Origin: Sphingomonas sp. Leaf407
GTDB lineage: Bacteria > Pseudomonadota > Alphaproteobacteria > Sphingomonadales > Sphingomonadaceae
Length of the DNA: 64,000 bases
NCBI RefSeq assembly: GCF_001425385.1
Contig: NZ_LMQO01000001.1
Span: 1,216,833 to 1,280,832 of the forward strand
Reading direction: 5' to 3'
A program made the translations under genes and the position numbers. Each line of letters begins with the position of its first letter. Positions within the stretch are counted from its first letter, which is position 1. The notes under the pieces are model-generated. The model worked only from the letters and a program-made list of their open reading frames with translations. It did no database searches and had not been told where the DNA came from. Below, one piece after another: positions 7,866-16,748 of the stretch.

Positions 7866-8000
7866 ATGCGCAAGATCATCAGCCTGGCCGTCGTGGCCGG
7901 CGCACTGGCCATCAGCGCCTGCAACACCGTCGAAGGCGTCGGTCGCGACGTGTCGTCGGCGGGCGATGCGGTTGCCGGCGCGGCGAAGGATTCGAAGTAA
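7866..8000 (+). CDS. Entericidin A/B-family small lipoprotein
   Basis: A 44-residue lipoprotein: MRKIISLAVVAGALAI, lipobox ISAC, then NTVEGVGRDVSSAGDAVAGAAKDSK, the typical entericidin pattern of NTxxGxGxDxxxxGxAxxxAA. Entericidins are stress-linked membrane lipoproteins; EcnB was described as a bacteriolytic toxin with EcnA as antidote, but single copies in alphaproteobacteria have no proven toxin role. The ribosome site ACGGAGA precedes the ATG. Only one copy is present. It follows a degenerate EcfG-type promoter and ends in a strong terminator. Confidence 0.85.
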   Translation: MRKIISLAVVAGALAISACNTVEGVGRDVSSAGDAVAGAAKDSK

Positions 8001-8029
8001 TCCCCACTCCCGCCATGCGCGGGCGATGA

Positions 8030-8063
8030 GGGGCGGTTCGGTATGGCCGGGCCGCCCCTTTTT
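8030..8063 (+). terminator. Rho-independent terminator of the entericidin-like gene
   Basis: GGGGCGGTTCGG pairs with CCGGGCCGCCCC (two G-U pairs) around a 5-base loop, followed by TTTTT. Confidence 0.85.
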
Positions 8064-8155
8064 GCGCACCTTGGCCGCACAAGCGCAAGATCGGTCGCGC
8101 ATCGCGCCGGCGGGTGACGCATAGGCTGTTCCGGCATGGCGGAGGAGCGGCGGCG

Positions 8156-9034
8156 ATGACGGACCCGGTCGAACGATATACCGCACGGTTGCGCCGGGTG
8201 CTGGCGCATATCGACCGCCACCCGGATGCGCCGCTCGACCTCGACCGGCTGAGCGCGATCGCCGCCTTCTCCCCCTGTCACTTCCATCGCCAGTTCGGCG
8301 CGACCATCGGCCTGTCGCTGCACCGCTATGTGCAATTGTCGCGGATGGAGCGGGCGGCGCACGCCCTCGCCTTCCGGGGCGACGTGCGCGTCACCGATGT
8401 CGCGATCGACGCCGGCTATGACTCGCCCGATGCGTTCGCCCGCGCGTTTCGCCGGCGCTTCGGCCAGAGCCCGTCGGGCTTCCGCGCCGCGCCCGACTGG
8501 CGTGGCTGGGCCGCCACGCTACGCCCGTTCCACCAAGCCCGGAGCCAGATCATGACCATGGCCTTCACCCTCGACGACGTGACGATACGGACGGTCGACC
8601 CTGTTGCCGTCGCGATGATGCGCCATATCGGCGATCCGGCGACGATCGGCGACACGATCCGGCGCTTCATCGCGTGGCGGCAGGCCACCGGCACCACGCC
8701 GCCGGCCAGCGCGACCTACACCGTGTTCCACGACGATCCGCAGGTCACGCCGCCCGAGGCGTACCGGATGGATCTGTGCGCCGCGACCGGGCGGGCGATC
8801 GGCGCCGACGAGCCGGTGGCGGCGGGGACGATCCCCGGCGGGCGTTGCGCGGTGCTGCGGGTGGTTGGCGACACCCATGACCTCGAACCCGCCGCGCGGT
8901 TCCTCTATGGGACATGGTTGCCGCAGAGTGGCGAGCAGCTCCGCGATTTCCCGCTCTATTGCCAGCGGGTGCGGTTCTTCCCCGACGTGCCGGCGCAGGA
9001 AGCGATCGTCGACCTGTTCCTGCCGATTATCTAG
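8156..9034 (+). CDS. AraC-family regulator with GyrI-like effector domain
   Basis: A 292-residue regulator. Residues about 8-105 form two helix-turn-helix motifs of the AraC/XylS type (LDRLSAIAAFSPCHFHRQF, VTDVAIDAGYDSPDAFARAFRRRFGQSPSGFR). Residues about 135-292 match the GyrI-like small-molecule binding fold (VAMMRHIGDP, then YTVFHDDP, GGRCAVLRVVGD, FPLYCQRVRFFPDVPAQEAIVDLFLPI), as in Rob- and SoxS-associated regulators. The ATG 8156 follows GGAGGAGCGG. The gene ends in a 4-base convergent overlap with tatC. The ligand and targets are unknown. Confidence 0.9.
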   Translation: MTDPVERYTARLRRVLAHIDRHPDAPLDLDRLSAIAAFSPCHFHRQFGATIGLSLHRYVQLSRMERAAHALAFRGDVRVTDVAIDAGYDSPDAFARAFRRRFGQSPSGFRAAPDWRGWAATLRPFHQARSQIMTMAFTLDDVTIRTVDPVAVAMMRHIGDPATIGDTIRRFIAWRQATGTTPPASATYTVFHDDPQVTPPEAYRMDLCAATGRAIGADEPVAAGTIPGGRCAVLRVVGDTHDLEPAARFLYGTWLPQSGEQLRDFPLYCQRVRFFPDVPAQEAIVDLFLPII

Positions 9035-9804
9035 GCGGTTTCTTCCCCGGTGCTCGTCGGATCGCGCCGCACGCGGCGCTTCTCGGTGAACCAGATCGCG
9101 ATCAGCGCTAGTTCGTAGAGCAGGATCAGCGGCACCGCCAACAGGAACTGCGAGCCGATGTCGGGCGGCGTGGCGACGGCGGCGATCGCGAACGCGCCGA
9201 CGATCGCATAACGCCGCGCGCCGACCAGTTGCGCGCGGGTGACGATCCCCGCCAGTTCGAGCAGCATCAGCAGGACCGGCAGCAGGAAGGCGAGGCCGAA
9301 CGCGAACAGGAACTGCATCACGAACGACAGATAATTTTCGACCGAGGGCAGCGCTTCCTGTTCGACCCCGCCCAGATCGCCCTGATAGCCGAGCAGGAAA
9401 TGCAGCGCGACCGGGATGGTGACGTAATAGGCCAGCGCCGCGCCGGCGATGAACAGCACCGGCGTGGCGAGCAGGAACGGGAACAACGCGCGCTTCTCGT
9501 TACGGTACAGGCCGGGGGCGACGAACTGCCAGAGCTGGTTCGCGATCACCGGGAACGCCAGCATCATCGCGGCGAAGAACGCCACCTTGATCTGGACGAA
9601 GAACGCCTCGAAAATCTGGGTGAAGATCACGCGCTTCTGTCCCGCCGCCAGCAATGGCTGGACGAGGAACGAGAGAATCTGTTCGGAGAAATAGAAGCAC
9701 AGCGCGAAACAGACCGCGATCGCGGCGGCGGAATAGAGCAGGCGGCGGCGCAGTTCGATCAGATGATCGAGGAGCGGAGCCTGGCTGTCGTCGATCTCGC
9801 TCAT
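9031..9804 (-). CDS. tatC: Sec-independent protein translocase TatC
   Basis: TatC is the polytopic membrane receptor that, with TatB, recognises twin-arginine signal peptides. The 257-residue protein starts MSEIDDSQAPLLDHLIELRRRLL, the conserved N-terminus, and contains FTQIFEAFFVQIKVAFFAAMMLAFPVI and six hydrophobic segments ending YELALIAIWFTEKRR. The ATG at 9804 overlaps the tatB stop by 4 bases; the longer frame upstream lies inside tatB. The DUF2264 enzyme at 52992-54254 is a probable Tat substrate within this window. Confidence 0.96.
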   Translation of the reverse strand: MSEIDDSQAPLLDHLIELRRRLLYSAAAIAVCFALCFYFSEQILSFLVQPLLAAGQKRVIFTQIFEAFFVQIKVAFFAAMMLAFPVIANQLWQFVAPGLYRNEKRALFPFLLATPVLFIAGAALAYYVTIPVALHFLLGYQGDLGGVEQEALPSVENYLSFVMQFLFAFGLAFLLPVLLMLLELAGIVTRAQLVGARRYAIVGAFAIAAVATPPDIGSQFLLAVPLILLYELALIAIWFTEKRRVRRDPTSTGEETA

Positions 9805-10223
9805 GACGCGGCCTTGGTATCGGCGGCGGGGCCGGTGTCGTCGGTGCTCTCGCGCACCTGCGGGTGTTCGACGCTGACGTCGGGCTTGTCGAGCAGCACC
9901 GGGGCCGGCGTCAGGTCGGGCGGCGGCGGGGACGCCGCGTCGACCGGGTGGAACGCCGGTTCGACATGCGGCGGGGCGTCGGCATCGGCGGGATGCTCGC
10001 GCATGATCCGGGCGTTTTCCTCCGCCCATTTCTTTTCCATCTCGGCCAGTTCCGCCTCACGGACCATGGTGTCGAAGCCCGAGCGGAACTGCCGCGCGAC
10101 GCCGCGCGCCTTGCCGACCCAATGGCCGACGATGCGCATCGCCTTGGGCAAATCCTTGGGGCCGATGACGACGAGCGCGACAAGCGCGACGACCATCAAT
10201 TCGGTAGGGGCAATATCGAACAT
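9801..10223 (-). CDS. tatB: Sec-independent protein translocase subunit TatB
   Basis: A 140-residue protein with the TatB layout: N-terminal MFDIAPTELMVVALVALVVIGPKDLPKAM membrane helix ending in the conserved GP-DLP, an amphipathic helix (VGHWVGKARGVARQFRSGFDTMVREAEL) and a long Pro/Ala/Asp-rich tail. The conserved Glu in the membrane segment (PTELM) distinguishes TatB from TatA. It is coupled to tatC by an ATGA overlap and lies 60 bases after tatA. Confidence 0.93.
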   Translation of the reverse strand: MFDIAPTELMVVALVALVVIGPKDLPKAMRIVGHWVGKARGVARQFRSGFDTMVREAELAEMEKKWAEENARIMREHPADADAPPHVEPAFHPVDAASPPPPDLTPAPVLLDKPDVSVEHPQVRESTDDTGPAADTKAAS

Positions 10224-10283
10224 CGGTGCTCGGGGTCGGGCGCGCGTCCAGCGGGACGCGCGCCTGGCATCAACAGGTGCGGA

Positions 10284-10562
10284 TCAACGATCGCCGTGCG
10301 GGCGATCGGCGTCGCGCGGCGGTTCGGCGCGCAGCGGCTCGCGCGGCGCGGGATCGCGATCGTACCCGGTGTCGAGCGGACGCTGCTGCAGCCGGTCGTT
10401 CGGGCGCGCCGGCGGCACGTCGTCATCCTCGGCCATGCCCTTCTTGAAGCTTTTCAGCCCCTTGGCCACATCACCCATCATGTCGGAAAACCGTCCCTTG
10501 CCAAACAGCAACAGAACGATGACGCCGACGATCAGCCAGTGCCAAATGCTAAGACCACCCAT
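10284..10562 (-). CDS. tatA: Sec-independent protein translocase subunit TatA
   Basis: A 92-residue pore-forming Tat subunit. It has the short membrane helix [25 protein letters not shown] and the amphipathic helix [16 protein letters not shown], with the conserved FG hinge and Phe-Lys-Lys, then a charged tail. It is located between scpB (stop codon side 37 bases away) and tatB, the usual alphaproteobacterial order scpA-scpB-tatA-tatB-tatC. Confidence 0.94.
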   Translation of the reverse strand: MGGLSIWHWLIVGVIVLLLFGKGRFSDMMGDVAKGLKSFKKGMAEDDDVPPARPNDRLQQRPLDTGYDRDPAPREPLRAEPPRDADRPHGDR

Positions 10563-10599
10563 CGACCAGACTCCAAGCGAAACACGTTACGACGTGCAT

Positions 10600-11166
10600 C
10601 TAGTCGCTATCGCTCCCGCTTTCCAGCGCGCTTGCAAGCGCATCGGCGATTAGCTCGAGCAGGCCGGCGGCGCGCAGGTCGTCGATCCCCGGCAGATCGC
10701 GGCGGCTGGCGAGGCCGAAATGGGTGAGAAAGCCGGGGGTGGTGGCATAGAGCAGCGGGCGGCCGGGCACTTCGCGCCGCCCCGCCGGGCGGACCCAGCC
10801 GGTGGCGAGCAGCACGTCGATCGTGCCTTTCGCGATCTGAACCCCGCGGATCGATTCGATGTCGGCGCGGGTGACGGGTTCCTGATAGGCGATGATCGCC
10901 AGCGTCTCGATCGCGGCGCGCGACAGGCGGCGGGGTTCCTCGCGGTCGCGGCGCAACAGATGGGCGAGATCGGGCGCGGTCTGGAAATGCCAATGGTCGC
11001 CGCGCCGGACGAGTTCGAAGCCGCGGCCTGCGCACGCCGCCTCGATCGCGTGGAGGGCGGCGCGGATGTCGCCGTCGCCGACATGGGTTTCGATCATCGC
11101 CGGGGTGAGCGGCATGTCGCTGGCGAACAGCACCGCCTCGACCGCGCGGACCAGCGGATCGATCAT
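10600..11166 (-). CDS. scpB: Segregation and condensation protein B
   Basis: ScpB (188 residues) forms the condensin-like SMC complex with ScpA and SMC for chromosome segregation. It shows the paired winged-helix pattern: VRAVEAVLFASDMPLT at the start, then LSRAAIETLAIIAYQEPVTRADIESIRGVQ, the most conserved block, and GRPLLYATTPGFLTHFGL. The start overlaps the scpA stop by 4 bases. smc is not in this window. Confidence 0.95.
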   Translation of the reverse strand: MIDPLVRAVEAVLFASDMPLTPAMIETHVGDGDIRAALHAIEAACAGRGFELVRRGDHWHFQTAPDLAHLLRRDREEPRRLSRAAIETLAIIAYQEPVTRADIESIRGVQIAKGTIDVLLATGWVRPAGRREVPGRPLLYATTPGFLTHFGLASRRDLPGIDDLRAAGLLELIADALASALESGSDSD

Positions 11167-11894
11167 GGCAGCCGCCGGAGTTCGATCGGGCCGAATGCGT
11201 GTTCCTGACGGAGCGCGATCCGCCCCTGTCGCGCCAGTTCGAGCGTGGCGAGAAAGGTGGAGGCGAGCGCCGAGCGGCGATAGCGTTCGTCCAGATCCAC
11301 CGGCAGGAACTCGACGATCGCGGTCCAGTCGATCCGGGTGCCGAGCAGCTCGCCGACGCGGGCGAGCGCCGCCTCCAGCGTCATCACCGGACGGGTCGCG
11401 ACGACGTGCAGCACCGGGCGACGCCGCGCGCTGATCCGGCCATAGGCGGCGATGACGTCGTATAGATCGGCCTGCCAGCGGTTATGGCGGGTGGTGCGCA
11501 GCCCCTCCGGGTTGCCGCGCGCGAACACGTCGCGCCCCATCCGGTCGCGCGCCATCAGCCGGGCGCCGCCCTCGCGCATCGCGTCCAGCCGTTCGAGGCG
11601 CAGTTGCAGGCGCAGCGCTAGTTCTTCGGGGTCGGGGTCCATCTCCGGTTCGCGAGGCAACAGCAGCGCCGATTTGAGATAGGCGAGCCATGCCGCCATC
11701 ACGAGGAAGTCGGCGGCGAGTTCGAGCCGGAGTGCTGCCGCGCGGTCGATCCATGCGAGATATTGCGTGGTCAGTTGGCGAATCGAAAGCTGGCGCAGAT
11801 CGACCTTCTGCGTGCGGGCGAGCGCCAGCAGCACGTCGAGCGGCCCTTCCCACCCGTCGAGCGCGATGGTCAGCGGCGGCGGATCGCCGTCCAT
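11163..11894 (-). CDS. scpA: Segregation and condensation protein A
   Basis: The kleisin subunit of the SMC complex, 243 residues. The N-terminal signature FDGPLDLLL-like appears as LDGWEGPLDVLLALARTQKVDL, followed by YLAWIDRAAALRLELAADFLVMAAWLAYLKSALLLP; the C-terminal winged helix is near residues 160-243. The ATG at 11894 overlaps the nagZ stop codon by one base (TGATG). The longer frame to 12671 runs through nagZ in another frame and is a shadow. It is coupled to scpB downstream. Confidence 0.95.
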   Translation of the reverse strand: MDGDPPPLTIALDGWEGPLDVLLALARTQKVDLRQLSIRQLTTQYLAWIDRAAALRLELAADFLVMAAWLAYLKSALLLPREPEMDPDPEELALRLQLRLERLDAMREGGARLMARDRMGRDVFARGNPEGLRTTRHNRWQADLYDVIAAYGRISARRRPVLHVVATRPVMTLEAALARVGELLGTRIDWTAIVEFLPVDLDERYRRSALASTFLATLELARQGRIALRQEHAFGPIELRRLP

Positions 11895-12898
11895 CAGGTG
11901 AGCGCGAGCAGTTCGTCGCGCCGGGCGACGAGCGCGGCGAAGGGGGTGGCATCGGCCGGGCGGAGCGTCGCCATCGCCCGGTCGAGCCGGTCGCGCGAAC
12001 CGGGCGCGATCGAGTCCAGTGCTGCGGCGATGGCGACCATCTCGTCCATGCGTGCCCAGCAGTCGAGCACCACGTCGCAGCCGGCGGCGATCGCGGCGGC
12101 GGCCTTTTGCGCCGGGGTGCCCGACAGCGCCTTCATGTCGATGTCGTCGGTCATCAACAGCCCGTCGAAGCCGATGCGGGTGCGGATGATGTGTTCGATG
12201 ACGGTCGGCGACAGGGTGGCGGGGTTGCCCGCGTCCCATGCCTCGAACACGACATGCGCGGTCATGGCGAGCGGGGCGGACGCCAGCGTGCGGAACGGGG
12301 CTAGATCGGTTTCCAGCGCGTCGGCGGATGCGGCGACGCGCGGCAGTTCGAGGTGGCTGTCGACCCGTGCGCGGCCGTGCCCCGGCATATGCTTGACGAT
12401 GCCGAGCACGCCCGCCGCCGCCAGTCCGTCGAGCGTGGCGCGGCCGAGGGCGGCGACCTGCATCGCATCGCTGCCGAAGCTGCGGTCGCCGATCGCCGCC
12501 GTCATGTCGCCCTGCGCGACGTCGAGCAGCGGCAGCGCGTCGACGTTGACGCCGACCTCCGCCAGCATGGTGCCGATCGCCTGCGCATTGGCCTTTGCCG
12601 CCGCGATCGCCGAGGACGGCGCGCGGGTGTAGAGCGCGGCGAAGGCGGCGGGCGGCGGAAAGGCGGGCCACTCGGGCGGACGCATCCGCGCGACCCGGCC
12701 GCCTTCCTGATCGATCAGGATCGGCAGGTCGTCGCGCCCCGACAGCGCACGCAGTGAATCGGTGAGCGCGCGCATCTGCGCCCGGTCGATGCAGTTGCGG
12801 CCGAACAGGATGTAGCCGAGCGGATCGGCGTCGCGGAAGAAGGCGGTTTCGTCCGGGGTCAGGACCGGACCGGACAGGCCGAAGATGACAGGCTTCAT
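11894..12898 (-). CDS. nagZ: Beta-N-acetylhexosaminidase (GH3), peptidoglycan recycling
   Basis: NagZ removes GlcNAc from GlcNAc-anhydroMurNAc muropeptides in the cytoplasm. The 334-residue protein has the GH3 features: LPILIDQEGGRVARM, the KHMPGHGRARVDSH loop carrying the catalytic histidine, and the nucleophile aspartate in LLMTDDIDMKAL. The ATG at 12898 (MKPVIFGLSGP) was chosen over the 12997 frame start, which would run back into the palindromic repeat at 12945-13042. It leads the nagZ-scpA-scpB-tat string. Confidence 0.94.
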   Translation of the reverse strand: MKPVIFGLSGPVLTPDETAFFRDADPLGYILFGRNCIDRAQMRALTDSLRALSGRDDLPILIDQEGGRVARMRPPEWPAFPPPAAFAALYTRAPSSAIAAAKANAQAIGTMLAEVGVNVDALPLLDVAQGDMTAAIGDRSFGSDAMQVAALGRATLDGLAAAGVLGIVKHMPGHGRARVDSHLELPRVAASADALETDLAPFRTLASAPLAMTAHVVFEAWDAGNPATLSPTVIEHIIRTRIGFDGLLMTDDIDMKALSGTPAQKAAAAIAAGCDVVLDCWARMDEMVAIAAALDSIAPGSRDRLDRAMATLRPADATPFAALVARRDELLALT

Positions 12899-12944
12899 GA
12901 CCGTTGGTCTAGAGCGTGGTGTGGGTCGGGACAACCATGCCGCC

Positions 12945-13042
12945 GTCGTCATTGCCGCGACGGCGGGAATCCATAGGCGCTGACGTTGCGGCACCATCGC
13001 GGGCGTCAGCGTCTATGGGTCCCCGCCTGCGCGGGGACGACG
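12945..13042. repeat. Two-armed palindromic repeat element
   Basis: Left arm GTCGTCATTGCCGCGACGGCGGGAATCCATAGG, right arm CTATGGGTCCCCGCCTGCGCGGGGACGAC, with an inner perfect 8-bp inverted repeat CGCTGACG/CGTCAGCG. The whole element can fold into one long hairpin. It fills the space between nagZ and the SPOR gene and belongs to the same family as 24018-24113. Confidence 0.75.
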
Positions 13043-13056
13043 AGGATGTGGTGGAT

Positions 13057-13785
13057 TTACCGGGCGATGAAGCAGTTCTCGCCGGCCAGCTTCAGCTTGC
13101 CGCACAGGTCGGTCGCCTGGTTGGCGCTGCCGGCGTTGACGCGCAGGCGATAGACGGTGCGGCCCTTCACTTCGGCCGCCTGCACCGATTTGCCGAGCGG
13201 CGCGAGATAGCCGAAGCGGCGCGACAACTGGTTCCACGCGGCGTTGGCGGCCCCCTCGGCGGGGAAGGAGCCGAGCTGAACGACCGAGCCCCCCGCCCCG
13301 GCGGCGGCAGCAGCGGGGGCGGCGGTAGCCGGTGCGCGCGCTTCGAGGCGCGTGGTGGCGCTCGGCACTGCCGCTTCGACACGGGCGGTGCCGTTGGTCG
13401 CCGCCTTGGGCTGGGCGGCCGGGCGCGAATCGACCGGCGTTTCGGGCACGGCACCGAGATTGACCGAGGCGTTGCCGGTCGCTCCCTCGCTCGTCGCGAT
13501 GGCGGTGTCGCTGTTGCCGGCGACCTGCATCCCGTCGGTGCCCTGCGGGCGGGTCTTGTACGGTTCGGCGGGCGCGGCGATCAGATCACCGGTGCCGCTG
13601 GCGGTCGGTGTCGTCTGATGACGCAGCAGCGCGAAGGCGATCGCGGCGACGCTCAGCAGGCCGATCAGCACCAGCAACACCGTGCGCCAGATGGGTGCGG
13701 CGGGTTCCGGTTCGGGATCGGCGCTTTCTAGCCATGGCAGGCGATCCTGATCCTGATCGCCCCCCGGCGCGAACGTATCGGCCAT
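13057..13785 (-). CDS. SPOR-domain membrane protein
   Basis: A 242-residue bitopic protein: cytoplasmic N-terminus rich in Asp/Pro, one membrane segment (TVLLVLIGLLSVAAIAFALL, about residues 36-55), an Ala/Pro/Thr-rich linker, and a C-terminal SPOR domain (GGSVVQLGSFPAEGAANAAW.., GRTVYRLRVNAG, AGENCFIAR). SPOR domains bind denuded septal peptidoglycan. The start codon overlaps the argS stop by one base (TAATG). Its closeness to a second SPOR protein two genes upstream and to the dcw cluster fits a cell-division role. Confidence 0.9.
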   Translation of the reverse strand: MADTFAPGGDQDQDRLPWLESADPEPEPAAPIWRTVLLVLIGLLSVAAIAFALLRHQTTPTASGTGDLIAAPAEPYKTRPQGTDGMQVAGNSDTAIATSEGATGNASVNLGAVPETPVDSRPAAQPKAATNGTARVEAAVPSATTRLEARAPATAAPAAAAAGAGGSVVQLGSFPAEGAANAAWNQLSRRFGYLAPLGKSVQAAEVKGRTVYRLRVNAGSANQATDLCGKLKLAGENCFIAR

Positions 13786-15512
13786 TACTTCATCTCCTCG
13801 ACCGCCTGAACGCCCATGATAGCCAGACCATTGTTAATAATCTGCCCGATCGCACGCGCAAGGAACAGCCGTGCCTGCGTCAGCGCCGGATCGTCGATCT
13901 GGAGATAGCGGCGCGACGGATCGTCGTTGCCGAGGTTCCACGCCGCGTGAAACTCCGCCGCCAAGTCATAGAGATAAAAAGCGATCCGGTGCGGCTCACG
14001 CGCCACTGCCGCGCTTTCGATCACGCGCGGGAATTGCGCCGCGCGCTTCACCAGCGCCAGTTCGACCGTATCGAGACGGGACAGGTCGGCCGCCGGATCG
14101 AACGCGATTCCCGCCTCGGCGGCGCGGCGCACCAGCGAATGAACGCGGGCATGGGCGTATTGCACGTAGAAGACCGGATTGTCCTTCGACGCCTCGACCA
14201 CCTTGGCGAAGTCGAAATCCATCTGCGCATCGGCCTTGCGCGTCAGCATGGTGAAGCGGACGACGTCCTTGCCGACCTCGTTCACGACATCGGCGAGCGT
14301 CACGAAATTGCCGGCGCGCTTCGACATCTTCACCGGCTCGCCGCCACGCAACAGGCGGACCATCTGCACCAGCTTCACGTCGAAACGGGTCTTGCCTTCG
14401 GTCAGCGCCTGCACCGCCGCGACGATGCGCTTGACGGTGCCGCCATGGTCCGCGCCCCAGATGTCGATGAGCTGGTCGGCGGTTTGCGCCTTCTGGAAAT
14501 GATAGGCGAGGTCAGCGCCGAAATAGGTCCAGCTTCCGTTCGACTTGCGGATCGGCCGGTCCTGATCGTCGCCGAATTTCGTCGAGCGGAACAGCGGCAG
14601 TTCGACCGGCTCCCAGTCGTCGGGCACCTCGCCCTTCGGCGCTTCGAGGACGCCGTCGTAGACGAGGTCGCGCGCGCGCAGCCAGGCTTCCGCCGCCTCG
14701 GGCTTGCCCGCCGCCTGCAACTCAGCCTCGGAGGCGAAGATGTCATGCTCGATGCCGAGCAGCTTCAGGTCGGCGCGGATCATCTCGAGCATTGCCGCGA
14801 CGGTACGGGTGCGGAACAGCACCAGCCACTCGCTCTCGGGCGCATCGACGTACCGGTCGCCGAATTCGGCGGCGAGCGCCTGCCCCACCGGTACGAGGTA
14901 ATCGCCGGGATACAGGCCTTCGGGGATCGTCACGGCTTCGCCCAGCGCCTCGCGGTAGCGCAGATGCGCCGAGCGGGCGAGCACGGCAACCTGCCCGCCG
15001 GCATCGTTGACGTAATATTCGCGGATGACCTTCGCGCCGTTCCATTCGAGCAGCGACGCGAGCGCATCGCCGACCACCGCACCGCGGCAATGGCCCATGT
15101 GCATCGGCCCCGTCGGATTCGCCGAGACATATTCGATGTTTACGACCGATCCTTCACCAGCGGTCGAACGGCCATAGGCAGCGCCCGCCTCGGCGATGGC
15201 GCTCAGTTCGCCGCGCCACGTATCGTCGGTCAGCGTCAGGTTGATGAAGCCCGGGCCGGCGACCGATACGCTCGCCACTTCGGGCAGGTCGCGCAGTTCG
15301 GCGACGAGCAGTTCGGCCAGCACGCGCGGGTTGGTCTTGGCGGGCTTGGCCAGCACCATCGCCGCGTTGGTCGACAGGTCGCCATGCGTCGTGTCGCGCG
15401 GCGGTTCGACGGTGATCGCGCGTCGCTCGAGTCCCGCCGGCAGGTCGCCGCGCGCGACGATGCTGTCGAGCGCGCGGTCGAGATGGGCGAAGAAACGGGG
15501 ATACAGCGTCAT
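13785..15512 (-). CDS. argS: Arginyl-tRNA synthetase
   Basis: Class I synthetase of 575 residues. The HIGH signature reads SANPTGPMHMGHCRGAVVGD, preceded by the ArgS N-terminal Add-1 domain, and the KMSKR signature is VKMSKRAGNFVTLADVV. The C-terminal DALR anticodon-binding domain (YVQYAHARVHSLVRRA.., ending LAIMGVQAVEEMK) is complete. ATG 15512 (MTLYPRFFAHLDRAL) fits the conserved start. It lies 72 bases after dgt and is coupled to the SPOR gene downstream. Confidence 0.96.
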   Translation of the reverse strand: MTLYPRFFAHLDRALDSIVARGDLPAGLERRAITVEPPRDTTHGDLSTNAAMVLAKPAKTNPRVLAELLVAELRDLPEVASVSVAGPGFINLTLTDDTWRGELSAIAEAGAAYGRSTAGEGSVVNIEYVSANPTGPMHMGHCRGAVVGDALASLLEWNGAKVIREYYVNDAGGQVAVLARSAHLRYREALGEAVTIPEGLYPGDYLVPVGQALAAEFGDRYVDAPESEWLVLFRTRTVAAMLEMIRADLKLLGIEHDIFASEAELQAAGKPEAAEAWLRARDLVYDGVLEAPKGEVPDDWEPVELPLFRSTKFGDDQDRPIRKSNGSWTYFGADLAYHFQKAQTADQLIDIWGADHGGTVKRIVAAVQALTEGKTRFDVKLVQMVRLLRGGEPVKMSKRAGNFVTLADVVNEVGKDVVRFTMLTRKADAQMDFDFAKVVEASKDNPVFYVQYAHARVHSLVRRAAEAGIAFDPAADLSRLDTVELALVKRAAQFPRVIESAAVAREPHRIAFYLYDLAAEFHAAWNLGNDDPSRRYLQIDDPALTQARLFLARAIGQIINNGLAIMGVQAVEEMK

Positions 15513-15584
15513 GGCGGTTCCGGTCGGTTGATGGGAAGCGCGCCGCTTAGCCGAAAGGGAGGCGGTAGGCAAAGCTTGGGAAGA

Positions 15585-16748
15585 TCAGAACCCTTCGGGC
15601 AGATCGATCGGGCCGACGACCTCGCGGTAGCGGCGTACCGCGTAGCGATCGGTCATGCCGGCGATATAGTCGGCGATGTGGCGGCTGCGCTCGGGCTCGC
15701 CCTCGGGCAACGTCGCACGCCAGCCGTCGTGCATCGTCGCCGGATCGGCGTGATAGGCGGCGAACAGGCCGGCCACCACCTGCTGCGCGGTTGCCGCCGC
15801 CTCCAACTGGCGCGGGTGGTGATATAGGTTGGCGTACATGAAGCGCTTCAGGGTGCGTTCCTGCTCGGCCATCTCGGGTGAGAAATGCGCGAGGCAGCGG
15901 CCGGCGGTGCGGACGTCGGCCACGGTTTCGACGCGGGCATCGGCGATGCGGGCGGTGGTTTCGGCGATCAGGTCGTTGACCATCGCCCCGATCTGCGACC
16001 GGGTGAGTTCGCCGACCAACCGTCCGACCGGCACGTCGGGAAAACGCGCGCGCACCGCGTCCCAACCGGCGGCGACGAACGGTACGGCGAGCAACTGGTC
16101 GAGCGTCAGCAGCCCGGCGCGCAGGCCATCGTCAATGTCGTGATTGTCATAGGCGATGTCGTCGGCGATCGCCGCGATCTGTGCTTCAAGCGAGGGCCAT
16201 TCGGTCAGGCGCAGGGCGTGCGCGGCATCGGCAGCGGCGAGTGCCCAGCCGGGCGACGCGATCGGGCCATTGTGCTTGGCCAGCCCCTCCAGCATGTCCC
16301 ACGTCAGGTTGAGGCCACGCCAGCACGGATAGGGGCTGTCGAGCCACGTCAGCGTGCGCAGCGTCTGGCCATTATGGTCGAAGCCGCCCTGCCCGGCCAT
16401 CGCCGCTTCCAGCGCATCCTCGCCGGCATGGCCGAACGGGGGGTGGCCGATGTCGTGCGCGAGGCACAGCCCTTCGGTCAGATCCTCGTTCAGCCCGAGC
16501 GTGCGTGCGACGGCGCGACCGATCTGCGCGACTTCGAGGCTGTGGGTCAGGCGGACGCGGAAATGGTCGCCGTCGGGGGCCATGAACACCTGCGTCTTGT
16601 GGCGCAGGCGGCGGAAGCTGATCGAATGGATGATCCGGTCGCGGTCGCGCTGAAACGCATCGCGCGGCCCGCGCGAAGCGTCGCCCGGTTCGGGGTGCAG
16701 CCGGCCGCCATGGGCGAGCGGATCGGCGGCATAAGCGGCGCGGCTCAC
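15585..16748 (-). CDS. dgt: dGTP triphosphohydrolase-like HD-domain protein
   Basis: A 387-residue HD-domain phosphohydrolase, the usual length of type 2 dGTPases that hydrolyse dNTPs to nucleosides and triphosphate. Motifs: [38 protein letters not shown], and [16 protein letters not shown] containing the HD metal site; [16 protein letters not shown] carries later ligands. I choose GTG 16748 ([11 protein letters not shown]) because it overlaps the TPR/SPOR stop as GTGA. The frame continuing to 17003 is inside the upstream gene. Confidence 0.9.
   Translation of the reverse strand: MSRAAYAADPLAHGGRLHPEPGDASRGPRDAFQRDRDRIIHSISFRRLRHKTQVFMAPDGDHFRVRLTHSLEVAQIGRAVARTLGLNEDLTEGLCLAHDIGHPPFGHAGEDALEAAMAGQGGFDHNGQTLRTLTWLDSPYPCWRGLNLTWDMLEGLAKHNGPIASPGWALAAADAAHALRLTEWPSLEAQIAAIADDIAYDNHDIDDGLRAGLLTLDQLLAVPFVAAGWDAVRARFPDVPVGRLVGELTRSQIGAMVNDLIAETTARIADARVETVADVRTAGRCLAHFSPEMAEQERTLKRFMYANLYHHPRQLEAAATAQQVVAGLFAAYHADPATMHDGWRATLPEGEPERSRHIADYIAGMTDRYAVRRYREVVGPIDLPEGF

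Noticed and set aside
11895-12671. A long N-terminal extension of ScpA
   Set aside because: It would lie fully inside nagZ in another frame. ATG 11894 gives the normal ScpA length and a TGATG junction with nagZ.
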